Of a stretch of 64,000 bases of DNA, positions 56,201 to 64,000 are shown in pieces. Every line of letters begins with the position of its first letter. Position 1 is the stretch's first letter. The stretch spans positions 128,807,001 to 128,871,000 of the forward strand of contig JAZBRS010000029.1 of NCBI GenBank assembly GCA_037176725.1, read 5' to 3'. The stretch comes from Posidonia oceanica. Lineage: Eukaryota; Streptophyta; Magnoliopsida; Alismatales; Posidoniaceae. Both the position numbers and the translations under genes were made by a program. The notes beneath the pieces are model-generated. The model had not been told where the DNA came from and searched no databases. It saw only the letters and a program-made list of their open reading frames with translations.

Positions 56201-57339
56201 TATCTAGCTACAGTGCTACAGTGTCGCCCGACACTGAAGCACTGCACCGGAGAAGGGGAAGCTGCTGCCGTGGTGCTGGCGGGCGGTTGGCCGTGCTGAG
56301 GGCTCGGGGAGCCGGAGGGGGTCCACCTGGAGGTACAGGTGGCCTAAGCGGCGTGTGGCAGTGGCCTGTCGACGTCGGTGATTTGTTGCAAAGGCTGCTG
56401 AAGGTGGACCGGTCGCTGGAGGCAGCGGAAGGGATCGGTCGGGTGCTGGCTGAGTTGCTGGAGCTCCGGCGGTGCTCCAGGTGCTGTCCGGAGCGGCGGG
56501 GCTGGTCGGAGCGACGCGATGCTTGGTCGTGGCTGCTGGTCGGCGCCGGAGAATAAAGTGAAGTTCAGCAAGGTAGAAAAGGCGCACCTCGACTAAAAAC
56601 CAACAGCTAACTAGCTAGGAAGCATAAGAAGACTGTAACGAGGCTAGGGGTGATGTCCGTTACCTATGCGTGTGTCCGGAGAAGGTGGCCGACCTTTGTT
56701 GGGTGTGGCGGCGCTGTTGCAGGTGGTGAGGCGTCTGGAGGCACCAGAGGGCTGCTGGCGTGATCGGAGTGTGCTACAGGACTGCCCAGGAAGGTTTAGA
56801 GCAAGCTAGAGGCCCTCCTTCCCGCTCTATGCTCGATTCGAATAAATGGGTCCTTACTATCTTTTTTCTTTTTTTTCTTGCAGTGTGGCTCTCTCGGTGC
56901 TCAGGGCTCTCTCTGGTGGTCGTGGAGGGTTGAGGAAGATGATGGTGAGTTGTGAAGGAGCGTGGGTGTAACTGTGCTGTGGGGAGAAAAAAAGGGGTCT
57001 CTCTGTGAATGAGTGTTGAGTATGTTGCTCTGTGAGTTGCTGTGTATGCCGTGTGAGTTGTGAATGATCTCCTAGCTTGTGATCGCTGGAGGAGGTGGGT
57101 TTTGTTGCTGGGCTGAAGGCCACAGAGAGGGTGGCAGAAGGTCTTGTCTTTGCAGTGAATTGGCAATGGATTGGGAGCTGTGGGAGAGCACGAATTGAGG
57201 GGAATTGGCCGGCGATGAGGGGTGTCAATGGAGAAGTAAGTGTGGGATTGAGATGGGTAGTATGTGGGGGAAGAGGTGGAGTGTTGGGGGCTGTGTTTTG
57301 GGTCGTGGAAGTCGTGGGTGATGACGGCATGGTTTGAAA

Positions 57340-57625
57340 TGGGGGGGAAATCAAGGGGGGAAGCAGGAGGAAGAAGGTGGAAAGGAAGAGAAGAGGAGGA
57401 AGTGGGCCGGGCCTGGGGAGGAAAAAGAAAAAAAGGAAGAAAAAAAGAAGACAGAAAAATGGAAGGAGAGGAAGGGGAATGGGTCGGGCTTGGTGGTCTT
57501 GGAGAAGAAGAAAGAAAAAGAAAAAGAAGAAGGAGAAGAAGAAGAAGAAAAGGAAGAGAGAAAGAAAGAAAAGAAAGAGAAGAAAAAGAAGAAGAAGAAG
57601 AGAAAAAAGGGAGGAGAAATGGTTT
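57340..57625. repeat. Polypurine (GGA/GAA)n tract in LTR G
   Basis: Almost pure A/G on the plus strand, i.e. a CT-rich leader on the LTR sense strand. It creates Lys/Glu/Arg frames (57,264-57,697) which are not genes. Confidence 0.85.
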
Positions 57626-57984
57626 GGCCGTCAGGCTGAAATGGGCTTGTGTGGGCCTGTGTGGGCTTGTGTCCTAGGGTTCCTAGGGTTTAGCTAGGGT
57701 TTAACCTAGTGTTAGCTCTAGGGTTTTAACCTAGGTTAATGTGACTAGGGAATCCTAGGGTTTTCTAGGGTTTTGTGTGAGGAGACTCTAGGGTATTGCT
57801 AGGGTTTTGAGAGTGTGTTTTCTAGGGTTTTGATGCCACCAAAGAGAGAGGCATTAACACAAAAATCGAAAAAATGGGGTGTCTACACAATGTTGATGAC
57901 ATGCCAGTGCTCATGTGTGCTGAACTCCGCTGGGGGGCGTGAGCGATGCATGTGTATGTGATGCCAATGTGATGATGTGATACT

Positions 57985-59985
57985 GGTGATGAGGATCGCT
58001 GAACCGGTAGTTCCAAGCGAGGATAAAGATCAAGATTGCCGAGCTAGTAGCTCCAAGTGAGGATCGCAGAGCCAGTAGCTCCAAGTGAGGAACGCTGAGC
58101 CGGTAGCTCCAAGAGAGGATAAAGATCAAGATCACCGAGCTGGTAGCTCCAGGCAAGGATCGCTGAGCCGGTAGCTCTATGCGAGGATAAAGATCAAGAT
58201 CACCAAGCCGGTAGCTCCAGGCGAGGATCGTTGAGTCGGTAACTCTAAGCGAGGGTAAAGATCAAGATCGCCAAGTCGGTAGCTCCAGCCGAAGATCGCT
58301 GAGTCGGTAGCTCTAAGCGAGGATAAAGATTAAGATTGCTGAGCCAGTAGCTCCAGGCGAGGATCGCTGAGCCTGTAGCTCCAAGCGAGGATAAAGACCA
58401 AGATCGCCGAGCTGGTAGCTTCAGGCGAAGATCGCAGAGCCGATAGCATTAAGCGAGGATAAAGATCAAGATCGCCGAGCCAGTAGCTCTAGCCGAGGAT
58501 CGTTGAGCTGGTAGCTCTAAGTGAGGATAAAGGTCAAGATCGTCGAGCCGGTAGCTCCAGGCGAGGATCGCTGAGCCGGTAGCTCTAAGTGAGGATAAAG
58601 ATCAAGATCGTTGAGCTGGTAGCTCCAGGCAAGGATCGCTGAGCCGGTAGCTCTAAGTGAGGATAAAGATCAAGATTGCCGAGCTGGTAGCTCCAGGCGA
58701 AGATCGTTGAGCTGGTAGCTCTAAGCGAGGATAAAGATCAAGATCGCCGAGCCAGTAGCTCTAGGCGAGCATCGCTGAGCCGGTAGCTCTAAGTGAGGAT
58801 AAAAGTCAAGATCGCCGAGCCGATAGCTTCAGACGAGGATTGCTGAGCTGGTAGCTCTAAGCAAGGATAAAGATCAAGATCGCCGAGCCGGTAGCTCCAA
58901 GCGAGGATCACAGAGCCGATAGCTCTAGGTGAGGATTGCTGAGCCAGTAGCTTTAAGCGAGGATAAAGATCAAGATCGCCAAGCCGGTATCTTCAGGCGA
59001 GGATTGCTGAGCCGGTAGCTGTAAGCGAGGATAAAGACCAAGATCGTTGAGCCAGTAGCTCCAGCCGAGGATCGCTGAGCCGGTAGCTCTAAGCGAGGAT
59101 AAAGATCAAAATCGCCGAGTCGGTAGCTCTAGGCGAGGATCGCTGAGCTGGTAGTTCCAAGCGAGGATAAAGATAAAGATCGCCGAGCCGGTAACTCCAG
59201 GTGAAGATCGCTGAGCCGGTAGCTCCAAGCAAGGATAAAGATCAAGATCGCTGAGCCGGTAGCTCCAAGCGAGGATAAAGATCAAGATCGCCGAGCTGGT
59301 AGCTCTAGGTGAGGATCGTTGAGCCGGTAGCTCCAAGTGAGGATCGCTGAAGATCAAGATCACCGAGCCGGTAGCTCCAGGCGAGGATCACTAAGTTGGT
59401 AGCTCTAAGCGAGGATAAAGATTAAGATCGCCGAGCCAGTAGCTCCAGGCGAGGATCGTTGAGCCGGTAGCTCCAAGCGAGGATAAAGATCAAGATCGCT
59501 GAGCCGGTAGCTCTAGGCGAGGATCGCTGAGCCGGTAGCTCCAAGTGAGGATCGCTGAGTCGGTAGCTCTAAGCGAGGATAAAGATCAAGATCGCCGAGC
59601 CGGTAGCTCCAGGTGAGGATCGCTGAGCCGGTAACTCTAGGCGAGGATCGCTGAGTTGGTAGCTCTAAGCGAGGATAAATATCAAGATCGCCGAGCCGGT
59701 AGCTCCAAGCGAGGATAGCTGAGCCGGCAACTCTAAGCGAGGATAAAGATCAAGATCGCTGAGCCGGTAGCTCCAAGCGAGGATAAAGATCAAGATCGCT
59801 GAGCCGGTAGCTCCAGGCGAGGATCGCTGAGCCGATAGCTCCAAGGGAGGATAAAGAACAAGATCGCTGAGCCGGTAGCTCCAAGCGAGGATCGCTGAGC
59901 TGGTAGCTCTAAGTGAGAATAAAGATCAAGATCGCCGAACCGGTAGCTCTAAGCGAGGATCGCTAAGCCGGTAGCTCCAAGCGAT
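57985..59985. repeat. Minisatellite with two-part unit, ~2 kb
   Basis: A 28-bp core (GAGGATCGCTGAGCCGGTAG, then CTCCAAGC) alternates between a plain copy and a copy followed by the 12-bp linker ATAAAGATCAAG. This gives a common 68-bp higher-order unit repeated roughly 25 or more times. The core ends vary mainly CTCCAAG/CTCTAAG/CTCCAGG, and GCCGAG versus GCTGAG tracks position within the unit. The frames it opens are repeat translations only. Confidence 0.92.
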
Positions 59986-60604
59986 CAAGATGTGTATCAC
60001 TGAGTATGCCATGCTGGTCCTACTGGGGATCCATGCAGAGTGTGTAATGCGAATGTGATGTCAGGTGACAAGTTGGCAGCTAGTCCAAACTTACGTGGAG
60101 AGGGGCACGATACCAATAGGTAACCAAAGATGCCTCTGGTATCAAGAGATGAATGACAAGTCAGTGAACTTGTCGGACAAGAGGGGCAGTGTCAAGTCAC
60201 AAGACCCGTCACCAAAGATGCCACAAAGCAACGGGAATACCACACCCAAAGGTGGAGTATAGGTCTGTAGACTATCCCGTGACAGTTAGGGGTGTCAGCC
60301 CAGATGTAGAGGATAAGACGATACCAATGGGCGATACAGATGCCCCTGGTATCAACGAAAAAGTGACGGACCAGCGAGTTTATCAGTCAAGTGGTGCGAC
60401 AACACGCCATCGGACTCGTCTGCCAAAAGGTTAGATAATATGACGGATATCAAACGAGCAGTTAGGGGTACCATCTCGATGTAAAGGATAAGACCAAGGA
60501 GAGATGCCCTTGGTGGAAGTACTGCCCCAACTAGTTCATCTAGAAAGCAGTTGTCCTGCCCCTAGTTGAGAACTGTACGATGCCTTGCAAAGTCGAGGGG
60601 GAGA

Positions 60605-60900
60605 GTAAAGAAGTGATTGATGTATGCATGATTTATGCAAAATTTGTTGTTTGGTTGATTTATTTGTGTGGAATATGCATGATTTATGCAATTTCTGCTG
60701 TAGATGCAAGATTTATGCAAATTTTTGTTGTATGCATGATTTATGCAAACTTTGTTGTAGATGTATGATTTGATGCAGTTTCTGTTGAAGATTCATGATT
60801 TATGCAAACTTTTGTTTGTAGATGCATGACTTATGCAATTTTGTTGTAGATGCAATTTTAGTTGTATGCATGATTTATGCAACCTTTGTTGCCCTCAGCA
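60605..60900. repeat. ~30-bp AT-rich tandem repeat
   Basis: About eight imperfect copies of TGTAGATGCATGATTTATGC followed by AAWTTTTGT. It lies in the same interior segment as the minisatellite. Confidence 0.8.
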
Positions 60901-61075
60901 TTTGGAATGCTAGGAATGCCTATTACATAGGAAGGAGTTGTCCTCAACTCATGAGACTCTACTTGGACTCCTAGACTATAGGTGGCTCTCTGGAATGGAC
61001 GATGTCTCAAAGGGTGGTGTGTCAGGTGGTGTGGTAAGAAACAAAGCTTCATGCCAAGCTCTCTAGGACCTACAG

Positions 61076-64000
61076 TGAATATGCCTTTTCTCTTTTAGGT
61101 TCGGACCGGAGAGGGTCCGAAAGAGAGAGGTCTTCACAGATGGGAGCGACGTGAAGAAGGAAAACAAAAGGATAAGGAAAAGGGAGTCGCCACCTAGTCT
61201 ATTGTCGAAAGACGAGGAAAACTGAGGAAAGTATGAAAATATGCAAAGGATGCAATGCCATGCTGAAGTAAATGACTCGTGCCAATGGATGCAGACACAA
61301 TGGTCCTTGCGGGCCAAGAGAGAGGGTAAGGACTCCTATTGTGCATGGGGAAGGTGTTAGGCACCCCCATGCGCCCAAGGAGCGGTCTTTCTAGGCTAAT
61401 CTCGCTCACATGTGTGAAATGAATGCTATGCTATGCCATGAATGCTTTAGTATGCTTAATTGTATGCTTAAATGTCAAGATGAATGGGGGAAAACAAAAT
61501 ATGCAATCTATGTGCTCAGCTGCGTGGTCAATGTTTCGAACAGGGCGGGCCATGATTCGTAAGAACTCCAAACAGTAATCATCATCGCCCTAGATGCAAT
61601 GCAGGCGGGAAACAAAACATCGGAGGAAAACCATTTAATGCAAGGATGCGACATACAAGGGGAAAACAAAACACCGACGGAAATCCATACAATGCTAGGA
61701 TGCTGCAAGCAAGGGGAAATCGAAGAAGGATGCAGAAGTAAACAAAATAGATAATCGATGAGTAAACAGAGAAACAAAACTCTACACATAGTCTGCTTTG
61801 AGTTCAGGTTGCGCGCTTGCAAGTCGCGCTGGATCTAGACGCCTTATACACGCGCCCAAAGGTCACACGTATAATATACGTTAGATCCTGTCACTCACAG
61901 GACGCGTTCCCAGAATCAGAGAGGATTAATGTGCTCAAAACACAAATACTTGGCAAATAAGGGTAAAACCAAGTAAAAGAGATCAAGGATGCTGAAAGTG
62001 AATGCAAGGACTAAGATGCAAAGTCCTAGAAAGTGCATGCACTGCAATGGTTAAGTCCTTAATGCAATTTGGACTAAGATGCAATATGGGAGAAATGTAA
62101 GGGGCTACATGCAAAATGTCCATGTGTGCAATATGCATGCAATGCAACAAGGTTCGAGATGCAATAGAACCAATGATGCAATATAGAAGAAATGCAGGGG
62201 CTAATATGCAATATGCCCATGTAAGATGCATGCAATGCAATGAAATAAAGTCCTAAGTGTGATAAGGACTAATATGCAATATGGCAAAATGCAAGGGCCT
62301 AAATGCAATATCATGAATAATGCATGCAATGTAAATAGAACAAAGTCCTAAATGTGATAAGGACTAAAGTGCAATACTGGAAACATGCAAGGACTGAAAT
62401 GCAATGCCAGAAATAATGTGTTTATGCAATAAAGGCAATGGCTAGACCTAAGTGCAAATAGGCTAAAATGTTGGACCTAACTGTAAAGTGGCTAAAATAT
62501 TGTGAATAGACACAATTGGACCTGTATGCAATATGATTAAGGTTTAGGACTTAAATGCAATGTGAGGAAAATGCAATATAGTTCTGATTTGATTTAAATG
62601 TAATGCATGAGGACCTAAATGTAATAAAACTATAATGCAGGGTTTTAACATAATGCAATATGGTTTTAAAAGTTATTTAAATGCAAATGCAATGCATGCA
62701 GGACCTACTTGCAATAAAAATAAGATGCCAGATTTAATGTTAATGCAGCATGCATGCAATATGGTTTAGAAAAATAAAACGATACAGATGCTCATTTAAA
62801 TAAAGGGACAGTAGCATGCTCAGCGGAGGAGAAGCAGCTTGCTAGCAGGGGGATGGGCAGCTCATTGGGGGTGCGCTCTGTCCTCGGCGATGGTGGGGGA
62901 GAGCTGAGGACGATCCGGCAATGCAGTGCAGATGGCGAGCAGACGGTTGTAGGTGCAGTGACGGCGCAGCTGCTTCGCTGGAGAAGCGTGAAGACCACCG
63001 GAGCTGGGGAAGGCGGCTGACAGGGGCCTCATCCGGCGTTGGAACGGTGCTGCAACGCCATGGCGAGAAAGAGGAGAGGAGGTGAGACCGGATGATGGTT
63101 CCCGACTGCGCCCACAGGCCAGGTGACCTCGCTTGGCGACGGAGCCACACTGGAAGGGCAGGAAGGCCGGAGCTAGGTTGCTGCGGCGATCCAAAGGTTC
63201 CACGGCCCAAGAGATGGGTCGGGAAGCAAGAGAAGAAGGTTCTGGAGGTGAGGGGAGCCTCACCCACACATGGCGCTGCTCGGAGTGTGCCCTCAGCGTC
63301 AGTGGGTCGAGGCGGAGTGGTTCGAGGTAGCGGCGTAGCTCGACGCGGTGGAGGAGAGCGGGCAGAGCTCGAACGTGGTGCACAATGTCTGAAGGACGCT
63401 CAAGGTTGATCCAGAGGGCCGGAGGTGGCCTGTTGCGGCGGAGCGTCGTTTCTGGTGGCGAGCCATCGTCGGAGATGACGACTGATGCCGGCAAGGGGAA
63501 TAACGGGAAAAAAGGTACGAAATATGCATGTAATGATCTAGGAAGCAAGGACACGCCACCAAGAGTCTCAGGAAGATGTTACTTACCTAGATCCACGTCT
63601 GGAGGAGGCTACCGATGTTGAGTTGCAGCAGTGGGTACTGTTCTAGGTGTTGCGACGGCTAGACATGGCAGAGGAGGCTCGGCGTGGTCTGGGCGATTCG
63701 ACAGAGGTGGTGCGGAGGAGGTCTGAGAGCCGGTGGATGGCCCGTTCTCCCTCTCTGTGCTCGGAGTGAAGAAATGGATGCTCTCTGAATTTCTCTTCTC
63801 TTTTCCTCTCTATAGCCCTCACTGAGGTCTGGCCTTGCTGGTAGACTCGTGGAGGATCGTTTGAGGTGGAGAGGAGTGGCTATGGGTGGTGTGCAACTGT
63901 GTGAGGAGGAATGGGTGCTGCAGCTGTGGAGGGAAGGAAGTGGGTTGCTTTGTTGTGGTGAGTTGCTGCGAAAGGTGGATTAGGATTGCTCTAGTGCTGT
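61076..64000 (-). mobile_element. LTR H (Tat-type), runs off the window
   Basis: From its end (ATTCA, 61,076) it matches LTR G through GGTCCGAACC, the CTTCACGTC region, TGGCGACTCC (61,190) and GGGGGTGCCTAACACC (61,350). Then come an ATGCAAT array (61,980-62,780) and a GC-rich part (62,820-63,720). A CT-rich zone follows, and the start lies beyond 64,000. Alternating Ala/Arg/Pro-rich frames at 62,842-63,621 on both strands reflect GC-rich LTR DNA, not genes. Confidence 0.72.
61980..62780. repeat. ATGCAAT-rich degenerate array in LTR H
   Basis: Same words as in LTR G (GGACTAAGATGCAATAT, GGACCTAAATGCAATA). Short tandem runs with ~60-70-bp period occur at 62,060-62,440. Confidence 0.7.

Larger units (their letters stand above)
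53985..57887 (-). mobile_element. LTR G (Tat-type, ~3.9 kb)
   Basis: On the minus strand it starts TGTAGACACCCCATTTTTT at 57,887. U3 is rich in CTAGGGTTTT words, followed by a purine-rich/CT-rich leader zone (56,800-57,620), a GC-rich part (56,210-56,780) and the ATGCAAT array (54,950-56,200). The U5 block (GGGGGTGCCTAACACC, TGGCAACTCC; 54,090-54,320) and an end near ATTCA (53,985) follow. The end is set by where similarity to LTR H begins. Arg/Gly/Ala-rich frames in the GC-rich part are not genes. Confidence 0.75.
57888..61075 (-). mobile_element. Interior between LTRs G and H, non-coding and repeat-rich
   Basis: No gag or pol motif on either strand. It consists of the 28/40-bp minisatellite (57,985-59,985), a block of three diverged ~160-bp repeats (60,040-60,570; GATACCAATRGG, GATGCC, CTGGTATCAA words) and an AT-rich 30-bp repeat (60,605-60,900). 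If G and H belong to one element it is a non-autonomous one. G and H are well diverged in U3, so they may instead be separate insertions. No polypurine tract is obvious at 57,888. Confidence 0.5.

Noticed and set aside
56216..56587. Ala/Arg/Pro-rich frames on both strands of LTR G (and 62,842-63,621 in LTR H)
   Set aside because: GC-rich LTR DNA opens several frames at once; no motif is shared between G and H at the protein level.
57264..57697. Lys/Glu/Arg-rich overlapping frames
   Set aside because: They arise from a polypurine tract in all three frames.
58000..59363. Minus-strand frames of 81-85 codons
   Set aside because: They are simple translations of the minisatellite unit.
57985..59985. 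Regular short repeats that could suggest a CRISPR array
   Set aside because: Repeats are contiguous with no unique spacers, the host is a plant and no cas-like genes are present. It is a minisatellite.
1..64000. tRNA and rRNA genes
   Set aside because: None recognised by eye; a covariance-model scan was not possible.

Overview
The window is nuclear DNA of a seed plant, very probably an angiosperm. Two small single-exon plant genes sit in a ~13 kb island (about 16.8-29.4 kb). Everything else I can assign is transposable-element DNA: Ty3/gypsy elements of Tat and Del/Tekay type, a Ty1/copia element, a LINE tail and a hAT-like element. No bacterial features, rRNA or tRNA genes were recognised. 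All calls are read by eye; no database search was run.

Left block (1-16,801). A plus-strand Tat-type element enters the window inside pol (RT, RNase H, second archaeal-type RNase H, integrase). It continues through a spacer with an antisense plant-mobile-domain ORF and ends in a 3' LTR at 7,821 to ~12,582. A 3.25 kb solo LTR (8,292-11,541; duplicated target AGTTA) has inserted into that LTR. Next come a truncated minus-strand LTR (12,583-14,524), a scrap of a plus-strand LTR end, non-coding repeat segment R1, a Del-like LTR start and a gypsy integrase fragment.

Gene island (16,802-29,397). It holds a 2.5 kb stretch that looks mitochondrial, a type-1 lipid transfer protein gene (20,025-20,390, minus), a 5'-truncated LINE flanked by ~230-250 bp direct repeats, and a 1.5 kb hAT-like element without transposase. 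A small MGNC-type gene (27,300-27,629, plus) faces a broken, tail-to-tail paralogue (27,968-28,297, minus).

Right block (29,398-64,000) is one nest. A minus-strand Del/Tekay element E (3' LTR 29,398-47,791, pol to 51,020) contains a copia element (30,335-46,360, TSD TTTTG). The copia element carries an extra downstream ORF, which is split by a younger, deleted Del element D (33,034-39,453). E pol also contains solo LTR F (49,314-50,659) and is broken at 51,021 by Tat-like element B. The interior of B is in turn interrupted by LTR G, a minisatellite-rich interior and LTR H, which runs off the window.

Most unusual signal: Tat-type LTRs A, B and F carry tandem pairs of 28/29-bp imperfect palindromes, mostly about 240 bp apart. 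The architecture is shared but the stem sequence differs from LTR to LTR. Nearly all in-frame stops in the dead elements fit C-to-T or G-to-A transitions, as expected for methylated, silenced DNA.
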